64,000 nucleotides of DNA, taken from assembly GCF_933775445.1 (NCBI RefSeq), contig NC_065878.1, forward strand, positions 9,869,395 to 9,933,394, written 5' to 3'. A program made the translations under genes and the position numbers. Below the pieces are notes generated by a model that did no database searches, was not told the DNA's origin, and saw only the letters and a list, made by a program, of their open reading frames with translations. Position 1 is the first letter of the stretch; every line of letters starts with the position of its first letter. Below are positions 48,905 to 60,607 of the stretch, one piece after another. Source of the stretch: Argentina anserina. Its lineage: Eukaryota > Streptophyta > Magnoliopsida > Rosales > Rosaceae.

Positions 48905-51900
48905 ATGAAACAAATGAAGCTTGAATTTCAAGTATTCAGTGGAGGGGATCCAACAGAGTGGCTGAACAAGGCAGAACAGTACTTTGAGTTTTATCAAGTA
49001 CCTGAGGAGAAAAAGCTTGCAATAGCTATCATGCACTTGACTGAGAAGGCAAATGATAGGTGGTTCATGTTCAGACATAAATTTCCTAGTTCATGGGCTG
49101 GTTTAAATGACCTTCTCATGAGGGAGTTCAGTGAACACACTACAACTGATTACCAATCAGCCTTGGCAAGGATGAACCAAACTGGCACAGTTGATCAGTT
49201 CATGGACCAATTCACTAGGCTTTCTAGAAGGGCCACAGGTTTCACACCATCATTGTTATTATCTCTCTTTATTGCAGGGTTAAAGGAGTCAATCCGTACT
49301 GGAGTGAAAGCACAAAAACCAAAAACCTTGTATGATGCATGTGAGTTAGCTAAGTTGTTTGAGGAAAGTGAGAACAGTCGAAGGAATCAGTTGAGATTGG
49401 GGTTTAATAATAGACCACCTCTAGCTCGACAGAATGTAGCACCTGCTATTGCCCCTCGAGTTCAAACCATACCAACACCAGCACAAGCTAGACAACCTGT
49501 GCAACAGGCTGCTGCTAATGGAGGAGTGGTTAGAAGACTCACTCAAGCTGAATTTCAAGAGAGAAGGGCTAGGAATCAGTGTTTCTTTTGTGATGAAATA
49601 TTCAGGCCAGGGCACAATTGTAGGAGAGGACAAGTTCTCATGACCATTGAGATTATTCCGGATGAAATGGAGATACCAGGGCCTCAAGATGAAGCTGTAA
49701 CAATTGATAGCGATGATCAAGATGAAGTTCTTAATTGTATGGGGGATGGTAGCAGTCAGACCATGCAATTAAAAGGACAATGTGGGAACAAACAAGTTCA
49801 TGTCCTAATAGACTCTGGAGCTTCGAACAACTTCATTCATCCTGCAGTGATCAAAAATCTCAAGGTAGCAATGACAAGTATCAAACCAGTGAGAGTCAGG
49901 GTTGCCAGTGGTCAAATTATGGTTACTAGTACTATGGCACAAGTGGAAATGACAATGCAACACTACACTTTTTCAGCATATTATTATGTTCTACCTGTAA
50001 CTGGTTGTGAAGTGGTCTTAGGAGCTGCTTGGTTGAGAAGGTTAGGTGACATTATTTGGAATTTTGAGCATATGACCATGAAGTTTGCTGAGTATGGTGT
50101 GAGATATTATTTACAGGGACAGACTGAAACTCAGGCTGCAGTGGTAAGCTGTAAATCTATGATTAGACTGTTGAGAAGGGAAAGGGAGGCCATGTTGGTC
50201 CAATTACAACCCTCCACAACAGCTACAACTGATGATATAACCAAACAACACCCAAAAATTCAACAGATCATGAACAAATTTGCTGAAGTTTTTGATACAC
50301 CCAAACACTTACCACCAGAGAGACCTCAAGACCACCACATTGAACTACTCCCAAACACTTCTCCCATCAATGTCAGACCCTATAGATACCCTCACTTCCA
50401 AAAGGCTGAAATTGAAAAGATTGTGCAAGATTTGCTTGATAATGGAGTTATAAGGCCTAGTGTCAGCCCTTTTTCATCTCCAGTATTGCTAGTCAAGAAA
50501 AAGGATGGAACTTGGAGACTATGTGTTGACTATAGAGCCCTAAATGCTGCCACTGTTAAAGACAAGTACCCTATCCCTGTTGTAGATGAGTTAATTGATG
50601 AAGTTCATGGAGCTGTGGTATTCACTAAGTTGGATCTAAGGTCAGGGTATCACCAGATAAGAATGGCTGAAGAAGACATTGCCAAAACTGCATTTAGAAC
50701 GCATTCAGGGCACTATGAGTTCTTAGTAATGCCTTTTGGACTAACAAATGCTCCTTCCTCTTTTCAGTCTGTAATGAATGATGTCCTCAGAGATTTTTTC
50801 AGAAAAACTGTTTTAGTGTTCTTTGATGATATACTAATATACAGTCCTTCTATGGAGCAACACTTCAATCACTTGGAGCAGGTGTTAGCTAGGTTGCAAC
50901 AACATTCCTTAAAGGTAAAAGCTAGTAAATGCAGCTTTGCAGTTGACCAAGTTGAGTACCTTGGCCATGTGATCAGTGCAGCAGGTGTAGCAGTGGATCC
51001 AACTAAAATTGAATGCATCAAACAGTGGCCACAACCGAAGACATTGAAGCATCTCAGAGGTTTCCTAGGTTTAGCAGGATATTATAGAAAGTATGTGAGA
51101 GGTTTTGGGATAATTGCCAAGCCCTTGACAGACATGTTAAAAAAGGAAGGTTTTCAATGGTCAGAGAGAGCTATTCAAGCCTTTCAAGAGCTTAAACATG
51201 CATTGATTACTACTCATGTGCTAGCTATACCCGACTTTACTAGAGACTTTGTAGTAGAGTGTGATGCCTCAGATGTGGGTATAGGAGAAGTTTTATCTCA
51301 AGATGGCCACCCCATTGCCTTTATGATTAAAGCCTTGGCTCAAAGATACCTAGCTTTGTCTGTATATGACAAAGAGATGTTGGCAGTGGTGTCAGCTGTG
51401 CAGTTTTGGAGACCATACCTATTAGGTCACCATTTCACCATCATGACAGATCACAAGACTATTGAGTACTTCCTCAACCAGAAAATCACCACTCCAGCAC
51501 AACAAAAGTGGTTGTTAAAGCTCATGGGATATGACTACACAATCAAGTATAAAGCTGGCAAGAACAATGTAGTTCCCGATGCTCTCTCTAGAGTTCCAGC
51601 TTTGGCTTCTCTCATGGGAATCTCCAAACCAGTGCATGATTTTGTACACGAATTGCAGCAGGCATGTTTACAAGATGCAGAAGCAGTAAACATCATGAGT
51701 TCATTGAAAAAAGGTGAAGCCATGAAGCACTACACACTGGTCAGTGAGCAGCTCTTGTACAGAAGAAGAGTCTTTGTGCCACAAAGTAATGAATGGAGGC
51801 AGAAGATCATGGACGAATTGCATGAAGGGTTAGTTGGCGGCCATGCTGGCAGATCCAGAACATATAAGAGAATTCAGAGAAGTTTTGCTTGGCCGGGCAT

Positions 51901-53062
51901 GTTGAAGGATATTAAGCGGTTCATTGCTCAATGCCACACCTGCCAACAACATCACCATGAGACTGTATTGCCACCAGGGTTGTTACAGCCAGTTGCTATA
52001 CCTGACAAAGCTTGGAGTACCATCTCAATGGATTTTATCGAAGCTTTGCCAACATCTGATGGTAAAACTGTGATTTGGGTCATTGTTGACAAACTAACAA
52101 AGTATGCTCACTTCATCCCTCTAGCTCATCCATATACAGCTCCTTCTTTGGCCAAGATTTTTGTGAAGGAAGTTTCTAAGCTTCATGGAGTGCCAGATAA
52201 CATCATTTCTGATAGAGATCCCATCTTTCTAAGCCTCTTTTGGAAATCATTCTTTAAACTGCAAGGCACTGAACTTAGTAAGTCATCAGCCTACCATCCA
52301 CAGTCTGATGGACAAACAGAGAATCTCAACAAAACACTAGAGCAGTATCTGAGGTGTGCAATTGGAGATAAACCTCACAGCTGGGTAGAGGCACTGCCTT
52401 GGGCTGAATGGTGGTATAACACCAGCCATCATGCTTCGATTAACATGACTCCATTTGAAGCTTTATATGGGTACCCTCCTCCTATGATTCAAGCATACCT
52501 ACCGGGTTCTACTGCTGTGGGAGAAGTGGATAAACAGCTTAGGAGTAGAGATGAATTGTTGGCATTACTCAAGAAGAATTTGCAAAAGGCTCAAGCTAGA
52601 CAAAAGGGGTTCTATGATAAAAGGCACACTGAGAGAGTCTTTGTTGTTGGGGATTTTGTGTATTTGAAGCTACAGCCATACAAGCAGCAATCAGTTCATC
52701 AAAGGAAGTTTCACAAGTTGGCAGCTAAGTACTATGGTCCATTTGAGATCACTGAGAAAATTGGTACTGTGGCTTACAGGTTGAAGCTTCCTCCCAGTGC
52801 CAAAATTCACAATGTCTTTCATGTCTCTTTGCTTAAGAAGAAAGTTGGGGATGCTGCTATAACCCAGGCCAAGTTGCCTCCACTTGTCGATCCAGGCAAC
52901 AAAGATTGGAAGCCTGCTGTTGTGCTAGAAGTGAGGTTGGTGAAAAAGAAAGGAGTTGTTGCAGCTGAGTGGCTAGTTCAGTGGGAAGGTACTACACCAG
53001 AGGATGCTACTTGGGAATTGGCTACTGATATTGTCGCCAGGTTTCCAGATTTCAAGTTTTAA
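48905..53062 (+). CDS. Chromovirus gag-pol polyprotein, uninterrupted from 48905
   Basis: 1385 residues. Domains by approximate residue: retrotransposon gag (10-165, with EWLNKAEQYFEFY); variant zinc knuckle CFFCDEIFRPGHNC (226); aspartic protease LIDSGASNNF (302); reverse transcriptase (VDYRALNAATVKDKYPIP, FFDDILIYS near 639, where most have YVDDIL); RNase H CDASDVGIG (785); integrase HHCC finger ending CHTCQQ (1010) and core (MDFIEALP, SAYHPQSDGQTE); chromodomain WLVQWEGTTPEDATWE (1355), expected to steer integration to marked chromatin. The frame alone looks competent; the upstream TAG removes the gag N-terminus unless translation starts at 48905. Confidence 0.93.
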   Translation: MKQMKLEFQVFSGGDPTEWLNKAEQYFEFYQVPEEKKLAIAIMHLTEKANDRWFMFRHKFPSSWAGLNDLLMREFSEHTTTDYQSALARMNQTGTVDQFMDQFTRLSRRATGFTPSLLLSLFIAGLKESIRTGVKAQKPKTLYDACELAKLFEESENSRRNQLRLGFNNRPPLARQNVAPAIAPRVQTIPTPAQARQPVQQAAANGGVVRRLTQAEFQERRARNQCFFCDEIFRPGHNCRRGQVLMTIEIIPDEMEIPGPQDEAVTIDSDDQDEVLNCMGDGSSQTMQLKGQCGNKQVHVLIDSGASNNFIHPAVIKNLKVAMTSIKPVRVRVASGQIMVTSTMAQVEMTMQHYTFSAYYYVLPVTGCEVVLGAAWLRRLGDIIWNFEHMTMKFAEYGVRYYLQGQTETQAAVVSCKSMIRLLRREREAMLVQLQPSTTATTDDITKQHPKIQQIMNKFAEVFDTPKHLPPERPQDHHIELLPNTSPINVRPYRYPHFQKAEIEKIVQDLLDNGVIRPSVSPFSSPVLLVKKKDGTWRLCVDYRALNAATVKDKYPIPVVDELIDEVHGAVVFTKLDLRSGYHQIRMAEEDIAKTAFRTHSGHYEFLVMPFGLTNAPSSFQSVMNDVLRDFFRKTVLVFFDDILIYSPSMEQHFNHLEQVLARLQQHSLKVKASKCSFAVDQVEYLGHVISAAGVAVDPTKIECIKQWPQPKTLKHLRGFLGLAGYYRKYVRGFGIIAKPLTDMLKKEGFQWSERAIQAFQELKHALITTHVLAIPDFTRDFVVECDASDVGIGEVLSQDGHPIAFMIKALAQRYLALSVYDKEMLAVVSAVQFWRPYLLGHHFTIMTDHKTIEYFLNQKITTPAQQKWLLKLMGYDYTIKYKAGKNNVVPDALSRVPALASLMGISKPVHDFVHELQQACLQDAEAVNIMSSLKKGEAMKHYTLVSEQLLYRRRVFVPQSNEWRQKIMDELHEGLVGGHAGRSRTYKRIQRSFAWPGMLKDIKRFIAQCHTCQQHHHETVLPPGLLQPVAIPDKAWSTISMDFIEALPTSDGKTVIWVIVDKLTKYAHFIPLAHPYTAPSLAKIFVKEVSKLHGVPDNIISDRDPIFLSLFWKSFFKLQGTELSKSSAYHPQSDGQTENLNKTLEQYLRCAIGDKPHSWVEALPWAEWWYNTSHHASINMTPFEALYGYPPPMIQAYLPGSTAVGEVDKQLRSRDELLALLKKNLQKAQARQKGFYDKRHTERVFVVGDFVYLKLQPYKQQSVHQRKFHKLAAKYYGPFEITEKIGTVAYRLKLPPSAKIHNVFHVSLLKKKVGDAAITQAKLPPLVDPGNKDWKPAVVLEVRLVKKKGVVAAEWLVQWEGTTPEDATWELATDIVARFPDFKF

Positions 53063-53106
53063 TTCTATCAAACTTGAGGTCAAGTTTGTTGTGTAGGGGC
53101 CAGTAC

Positions 53107-53379
53107 TGTAATGGTTCTTCAGTTAAATTATCCTAGCTCTATTAGGCTGCGTATTATGTAAGTAGCTGCGTGCTAGTCACGTGAGGCATGTCTCAGATTA
53201 GGGTGGAGCAGCTCTGGATAAGAGCTCCACGTATTTAGATCTCATAGCTCAACATGGGATATAAATACTAAGTACTGTAACCCTAGTGTGGGGAGAGTAT
53301 TGAAATCACAATCACATTTCTTTTTTTCAAGTCTTTCTTTTATTAGCTATTTCTAGATCTGGGAGCCAGATCCCTTATA
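53107..53379 (+). repeat. 3' LTR of the chromovirus
   Basis: Identical to 47572-47844 except one A/C difference (GCAGCTATGG against GCAGCTCTGG). A weak purine tract, AGGGGCC, is 6-12 bases upstream. Confidence 0.93.
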
Positions 53380-54744
53380 ATTACCCACATCTTTCACCTG
53401 GTAAATACAAATAAACAAACGAATAATCGATCTAGAAAACAAACCATAAAAAGCCTCTGAAACTTTGGTTTAAGGATTTGACTAATTCAAAGATTGTTAG
53501 GGTTTCGGAATTCTATGATGCACCAGCCTTAAAACCCTAGGAGAAAAAGTAATTAGGTTAATTCTCGTTGCTTATTTTACTGATACTATCTATAATTGCG
53601 TTGTTTTATACAGAAATTGATCAGCTTGATTGATTTGGCTTACGCATCTCTTTATCATTAGTTTCTGACTTTCTGGTGGGGTGTGTAAGAGATGGTGGGG
53701 AAATTGCGGTATGTAACTATGTAAGTGTGTTCAAATTCTGTAACGATCGAGAAAGGAGGAAGCAGTGGTTGGGATTCTTGCATTTGAAGTTACAAGTGTC
53801 ATTTCTAAGCTGATTCATAGAGTCCTAAAAGAGTTTTTTTTCTAGGATCATAAGAGATATCCAAAGGTTCGTGGGGGATAAACATATATGCTTGTGTCAA
53901 ATGATGGAAATATCATCAAAGGTTTTATACGCGGTGAATTGTCCGAGAATATGATCCCTATAACAAAGTATGCATGTGGACAGGCTTGGGAAGAATTATT
54001 GTTCTGATCGATTATTGGTTGTAAGGGTTTCGAGCATTCTGTTAGTGATTTGATCAACAATGGTGAAGACACGTTTGGAAGGAGATCGATGAGCTAGCCA
54101 ACAAGATGGAGAGTTTTATTTCAGTAAATGCAGATCTGTATGACTAGATGGCACACCTTTCACGTCTTGAACGTACTATGACACACATCACTGCCACCTT
54201 GGATGGTCTACTTTCAGTTGAGTTTCAGATGAGAACAAGGTAGAGCTGAAGCGGTTCAAGGTGAAGAATTTGAAAGCCGGGTCTTTGTGGAGCATGTCTC
54301 ATGATAAAGTTGGTGTTCTTTTGGCAAGATCTGTCTTCACAATTTTCAGTCAAAATGAAGTTCCTCAACTCAGGGCAGATGCTGATCACACTAGTCCCCA
54401 TCCTTCCATTTTCAGGTACAAGCTGTTGGATGCTCCACCCGGCACTTGGTGCTGCTGGCTTAGACCTGCACTATCCAAACATATATTGGCACCGAAATCG
54501 AACGTATTGTAAGATTTCCCTCGTGTGTTATATCGTGCAGGGATGACCTGTACCGTATGTTGCCTAGCTTGCTTTCTTCATCAGAACTCCAAGCTGCTGC
54601 AGCAAGTCGGAAGGTGTTGACGGCTGAAATATTAGGATCGTTGGCACCACTTGCTTATAATATGAAGAAATGGCACTTTCTTTATCGATCTGAATTGCCA
54701 ATCCGCTCCGGTGATTCGATCAGACTCCTTGGTGGTTCTGTATA
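53380..54744. other. Intergenic sequence with gene-like scraps
   Basis: No complete gene. The short frame 54557-54748 (LPSLLSSSELQAAAASRK, then MKKWHFLYRS) has the look of a coding remnant, possibly of a TLDc-type domain, but it is too short to assign. Confidence 0.3.
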
Positions 54745-55012
54745 CTAGGAATGTAGTATAGAATCGATCCCGAGATAGATCTGGAAAAGAGAGATTGTTC
54801 CTTATGGTTTTCGGAACAATAGAAATCGAGCTTATAATTACTCCTAACTTCATTAGACCAAATCAAATTTGGAAACAACACTTAATATATTTATACTCAG
54901 AGTCAAGTCAATCACTACCAAGCAAAGAGATATACAGTATATCAACCGCAATTCGCACTATTGAAAAGATATATTAGCCCTAGCTAGCTACAACCCTCAA
55001 GATCTCATAGCC

Positions 55013-55273
55013 ATGAGGAAAACTTTGTTCTACAACTTCTTTCCGACCAAAGATGAAGAAACCAAGGCAGCGAAATCCGTTAATGCCAAAAAGGACATAA
55101 GCTGCGAGGTAATTGAAATCAGATAGCTTAACTATCGGCCATGGTTAAAGCCAAAGGATCCACGGCACGTGAAAAAGAATATTGTCAAAGCAGAGGAGAT
55201 CAAAACAGGGAATTTTCAGACCAAGGTTTTGAGTAGAGGTAATGCAGCAAGGGATGCAATACTCTTGGACTGA
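55013..55273 (+). pseudogene. Truncated copy of the B3-like gene
   Basis: Begins MRKTLFYNFFPTKDEETK; the first ATG of the sister gene is ATA here. TAG follows EVIEIR, near 55123. The frame jumps from EEIKTG directly to FQTKVLS, so the piece equivalent to about 46635-46930, with most of the B3 domain, is deleted. It ends RDAILLD like the sister gene. Non-functional. Confidence 0.7.
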
Positions 55274-55362
55274 GAGCGAGTACGTTTTCTCTCGTTCACA
55301 TGCTTTTATGGTTAGGGAGTCTATGTACTGAAATATCTTAAGTTCATATATATATATATATG

Positions 55363-55763
55363 CAGTCTCTATACAAAGAGTAAAGCTTCACTCTGAAATT
55401 ATAGAGTGAAGTTCTAATTTTGACACATTTCGGTCAAATTTTTTCACCATAAGCGATTCAATATTTAGGTATGATATTCAAGATCATCTCTACAAAATTT
55501 CATCTAATTCGGACATCGTTAAAGTATTGAAATTAGATTAAATCAATGAATGATTTAAAACTGTACAACGTGAACCGTTCGTGTAGATCTCAATTTTTTG
55601 AAAGCTCAAACCATTGTCAAATTGGATGAAACTTTATAGAGATGATCTTAAATAACATACCTAAATAATAAATCGTTTATGGTGAAAAAATTTGACCGAA
55701 GAGTGTACCAAAATTGGAACTTCACTCTGTATTTCATAGTGAAACTTTACTCTGGATAAGTAA
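55363..55763. mobile_element. Foldback MITE, copy 2
   Basis: Same family as 8358-8731: begins CAGTCTCTATACAAAGAG and ends near CTCTGGATAAGTAA, with less conserved tips. TA runs lie on both sides (55346-55361, 55763-55790). The 9-bp ATATCTTAA occurs at 55333-55341 and 55787-55795, but only once, as ATAGCTTAA (47053-47061), in the sister segment. Confidence 0.85.
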
Positions 55764-56076
55764 TATATATATATATATATATATATATATCTTAATTAGC
55801 CAATCCATTTATTTGTTTTTTTAATACACATGGTTTTTGAGTTTGTTGGATACAAATGGAGTTTGGTATATGCTATTTCAGTAATGTTGTCTTTAAATCG
55901 ATCAATATGTAAACAAATAAAGGAACGTACAATACATGCAATCGATCCAGGAAATAATTAATCACAACAAGCAGTGTATATAATGTCATATATAGGAATT
56001 GAAGAATGCAACAGATATTAGTCCTTCAATTCCTCCAAAAAGAAGACTAATCCCATGCATGCATAAACAGGTCCAG

Positions 56077-57243
56077 AGCTATTAGTAGGAGTCTGCACAA
56101 CAGCGTTCATAGCAACTGGCTTAGTTATATATTCAATATTGCTTCTTCAAAATTTTTATTTTCTTATTGATCCTTCAAATTCAATTTAGAGGGTGAGTCC
56201 AGCATTCTTATGCCTAATTACCATTTGTAAAATGAAATTCAATCATTCTTCTATCTACCATTAAGCACTAAATTAATACAATCCCCCTAATTTGCTTTTA
56301 AAATTTTAAGAAAAGATGAAAAAGAAGATAATGAAGTTATCATTTTGAAAAAAATAGTGGAGTTGCGGTTAGAGCCCACTATTTGAAAATTCCTCCCACA
56401 CTAAATTACTTTTTATTTTTCTTGTTCTAAACATTATCTATTAAATATCATAGTTTTAGAATTTTAATAAATGAAGGATCAATATGGTATTTCCTGATTT
56501 GTGGTTGCGTTACTTGCGTATGTCAAATTGCTTTGATATGTAGAGATGAGCTCAATTATTTTCCATGATCAACGTATACCCGTTTCCAAATTTTTCCAAC
56601 GAAGACACACGTAGGATAATAGTAGGTTTAGAACACATAAGACTAAAGCATATTCATGTGATCCCAACACCAATATTACAATATTGATCTTCTATTTTTT
56701 TTTTTACGACAATACGCGTAAGATGTTAGAACAACAAAACCATGTCAAAATTGAGAGACATGATAATCAAAGTTTCGAATATGATTTCAATTTGTCAAGT
56801 TTTGAGTTATAACTTACGAGACCCACTACGTGTGTGTTCATAGAAGTGGGCACTTATATGGGGGAAATTATCTAAGAGAAAAGTTTTTTGCCGATAACCT
56901 TTTTTAATAATTCTAATCTAATTTTATTTTAGAATAATATATGGTATATGAAGTTTTTTGACTTTTGACTTGATAAAGTGAGTTAGAGTTATAATAGTGT
57001 ATATATATATATATATATATTATCAAGTGAGTTAGAGTTAGAGTTATAATAGTGTATATATATATATATAAAAGGTAAAAGTGTAAAACTTTTAATTAAT
57101 TAAAGCATGTGCGAAACACGTGACATAAAAGCTTTTGTTCAGAAGCTTCAGCAGCCCCCATTTTTTCACCAAAGACCTTCAGAGAGAGAGACAGAGAGCT
57201 CAGCAGAAAGCCAAAGGAGTGCGAGTGAGTCAGTGAGAGAGAC
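56077..57243. other. Intergenic and promoter region of the mitochondrial ACP gene
   Basis: No gene. A duplicated block at 56976-57073 repeats AGTGAGTTAGAGTTATAATA followed by a TA run. A GA-rich leader (AGAGAGAGACAGAGAGC, near 57181) precedes the ATG. Confidence 0.5.
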
Positions 57244-59091
57244 ATGGCGCTGAGAGCAGTGGTTCTGCGTCACGTGCGAGTTCCGGTTCAAGCCCTAACC
57301 GGCGGCGCCAAGTGGGGCCCACCTTCACTCCGGTGGATGTCCTCGCACGACGATCATCTCACCAAAAACGAGGTCACCGAGAGGGTCCTCTCCGTCGTCA
57401 AGTGCTTCCCCAAAGTCGATCCCTCTACGGTAATCGCCCCCTTTTTCCGATTTCGATTGAATTGAATTGTTTCAATTTTCGATTTAGGGTCCGAATTGGG
57501 GGGTTTCGGATCTAATTGACCCGTGTTTAGGACTTGATTGAGTCTGTAAGTATGTTTTTATAATGTTAGAAATCTGTTTTGTGTAGCAAGATTATTTAAG
57601 TGTTGTTCTAAGTGTGACCTTTAATCGTGCCGAAATGTGCTGCATTGTGTTTGCCATTGTTTTGGTGGTAATTTGGATCGATTTTTTAAAGATGTTTGCT
57701 ACGAATGAATTATTGAAGTGATGTGAGATGAGTAGAGGGTGTGCTTCTGTGTGCATACTGGTTCTAAGATAAGTAGAAGAGCTCGTTCAGGCTTGGGGAG
57801 GATGACCAGCTCTGGGTTTGAGTGGGAGTGCATTCCTTACTAACAACTTATTTATAGATTCTTCGCCGGATTTGTTGACTGAACGATAAACTTTATACCT
57901 GATTTCACACTCGGCGCGCTGTTTGTTTGTTTGCTTGCTTGCTTTGATATTTAATGATACGAGCTTAGAATTTGTGTTTGGAATACCTACTTAATAGGGA
58001 AAGGTGAAGAGGAGTTAGTGCCAATATTCTGTCCTGGCCACCCAGCGCTTGTTTTGGCCATGAGGGTTGATATTAGATGAAAGGATTCCTAGATTTTTGT
58101 ATCAATTGGAATGTAACGTCCATTCTACATCATCTGTCTTTTTGGAATAAGAATAGGCACAAGGTATATAAATAATAGACAGGCATATAATGTACATTCT
58201 TCATCATCTTTGTTCTGATTGTAGATTTTGTATTGTTCTTTTGTTGGGCTTGTACTGATGATGAATCTTTGTACAGTTTAAAATCTGAGTAAAGTTCTAG
58301 AGTAAACTGGGATAATGTTATTATTTACAAGAAAATGCACTGGTACGAGGTATAGATTGATTCCTTGGCATGTCATAGGTCAATTCGTGAGGCAAATTTT
58401 CTATTGATAATGAAACTTATATCAGCCATGTTAAAGTAATGTTACATCAATGGTAACTTTATAATGAAACTGAAATTGTTGGTCTCTTGAAATGAAACTT
58501 TGACGTTAGTCTTTTTGTACAGAGACCGTACCACAATTTTGGTCCTCAACCACTTAGATCCGAAGATATCGGGTTTCATAGACAGAGGTGGATTAGGAAT
58601 GATTGGTCTGCATGTGCATTACTCGGCTATCAATTTTAAAGTTCTAAATAAATAGTACCAGCTAAGAATCAAATTAACAGTACTCACAGATCTATGTAGA
58701 TATTTACACTGTTTGACAGCAGCCTCATAGATGCAATGGCATAATGCTATTTTACCCATTGCAAGTGTTCCTCTTTTCTCTCTGGTTGCATCTCCTTATA
58801 TTATTAGTATAAACATCTTTCACCCTTTCTGAATGTCTTTTTCTTCTAATCAATGAATTGCCTTGTTTTGGTTGTCACTTCTAGGATTACTGATTATTCT
58901 GCAATTATCTACAGGTGACTCCTAATGTACATTTCCAGAAAGATTTGGGGTTAGATAGCTTGGACAATGTGGAGATTGTAATGGCTCTAGAAGAAGAGTT
59001 CAAGCTTGAGATTCCTGACAAGGAAGCGGATAAGATTGATTCTATAAATCTAGCCATTGAATACATCTATAACCATCCAATGGCTGGGTAA
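57244..59091 (+). CDS. Mitochondrial acyl carrier protein
   Basis: Carries growing acyl chains on a phosphopantetheine arm in mitochondrial fatty-acid synthesis, which supplies lipoate; ACPs also sit in respiratory complex I. Two exons, 57244-57429 and 58915-59091, GT-AG intron of 1485 bp, 120 residues. The first 35 residues are Arg-rich and lack acids ([15 protein letters not shown]), a mitochondrial targeting peptide ending near RWMSS. The ACP domain starts at [10 protein letters not shown]. The attachment site is Ser77 in [27 protein letters not shown] and AIEYIYNHP complete the fold. Closest to the plant mtACP2 type, I think. The intron region contains no clear element. Intact. Confidence 0.95.
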
Positions 59092-60560
59092 CTATATTTA
59101 GCAGCAGGCCTGTCTCATGAAATGAGCTGTTGCAACGTATTTTTGTTATCAGTCGTGTGACATTTGTAGGAATTTGCTCATCCTGTGGGCTGGAAATAAT
59201 ATGCATGTATCTTCCTGGAACTGCTGTTAAACGTCTTTCCAATGTTTCGATTGTAAACAGTGACATGCTCTATCCAAAGAGTTTTCAGGACTGGTTGTGT
59301 TCCTGTTCATGTTTTAAGTGCGCTGTTTCATTATATGGTTTCACTTGGTTTCTCGTAGTTGATGCGTCTTGGAGTTAAATGTGCTCATGTGCATGCATCC
59401 AAATAGTCTTATGGCTTGGCTGGTCACAATATGAAATTATGAAGACAACTTGTTTTGATTTTCTAGTGATTTCTGTTCCTGAGAGCTTATGTGAAAGCCA
59501 TTTATTTGTTAGAACCACATGAAAATGTTTGAGAGCGTAGAGATTTTGGGATACTGATGTGGAAATGCTTTTCAGAAAGCACTTGCCAAACTTTCCAAGT
59601 TTTTGTAGCTTTTTAATAGCACACATTACAACTTACAAGAAGCCTCTTGTTTTCTTTGGAAGCTCTTCACAGTTTGAAAGTCACTCTTGACATCCATTAA
59701 TTTTGGACATCGCGTGCAGTTTTCTATCTTGATGCAAATGTAGAAGACAAAGGCGGAGGCACGTTGGTGCCTACTACCTCCCGTGCACCAGTAGATTATC
59801 TAATTAGTTCTTCTACAGCTGGTTCCTTTATCTATTCTTCTAGGCTATTAGTGCACTGGTTCGAATCCTTACAGCAGCAGTGTTTTTTTTCATTTCATTT
59901 CATGTTTCTTTAATCAAGTATCTTTATTTGATTTTTTTGGTTTCAATATTGATGAATACCAGTATATGTCTTTTATTTTATTGAAGATCTTACATAATCA
60001 AGTTCGTAACTTTTTTAAATTGTTTCATCATAAAAAAACACATTTTATAAACAAATTACTTCAAGTTTTTTCACAACCATCTTCATTATTATTTGTTTAC
60101 AAAAATTTGTGCATCACTAAACTAAAATTTCATTTCTGTCTCTGCCACTGGTAGAAGATACAACCCTTTGTCTTTTTGAATGCACTAGGCCTTGTTTATG
60201 AGATTCATACCTGGAAAAGAGGTCTCTTTTTGAATGCACTAGCCCTTGTCTATGAGATTCATACCCTGAAAAGAGAAATTTGAATCAGCACTGGTACTAT
60301 TTCTTGATGGAGCCTTCTCATCCATTTATATTACTTTGGCAAAGTCGCATTTCAAAATCTTTACATTTTCTTCAAAGTTTCAGAAATCTGTACATCTTTA
60401 ACATTTTGAATTGACAGTACCTCATCAATCATCATGTAGCTTAGCTTAATGTTATGAAATGCTATAATGTTGTTTTAGCATTAAAGTCTAAGATATCAAC
60501 CAGAGTAACTCTTTCTTGAAGTAACTCCAAAACACAGATTTGTGTGACTTCCACCTCCCC

Positions 60561-60607
<47 letters not shown>

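Larger units (their letters stand above)
47572..53379 (+). mobile_element. Ty3/gypsy chromovirus, Reina-like, young insertion
   Basis: Two 273-bp LTRs (47572-47844, 53107-53379) differ at one position and are flanked by the 5-bp duplication ATTAC (47567-47571, 53380-53384). A Met-tRNA primer site follows the 5' LTR. The 5.8-kb total, short LTRs, integrase after RNase H and a C-terminal chromodomain fit the Reina group of chromoviruses. Only one stop codon interrupts a reading frame of 1730 codons, so this is the youngest element in the window. Confidence 0.95.
54745..56076 (+). repeat. Segmental duplication, unit B
   Basis: Diverged copy of 46140-47347, with a deletion of about 300 bp inside the coding part and MITE copy 2 inserted in its 3' flank. 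Confidence 0.72.

Noticed and set aside
54557..54748. Possible TLDc-domain fragment
   Set aside because: Resemblance rests on a few residues around KWHFLYRS; too short and unsupported by flanking exons.
59740..59890. Possible SINE with Pol III B box GGTTCGAATCC
   Set aside because: No A box at the expected distance and no defined ends or target duplication.
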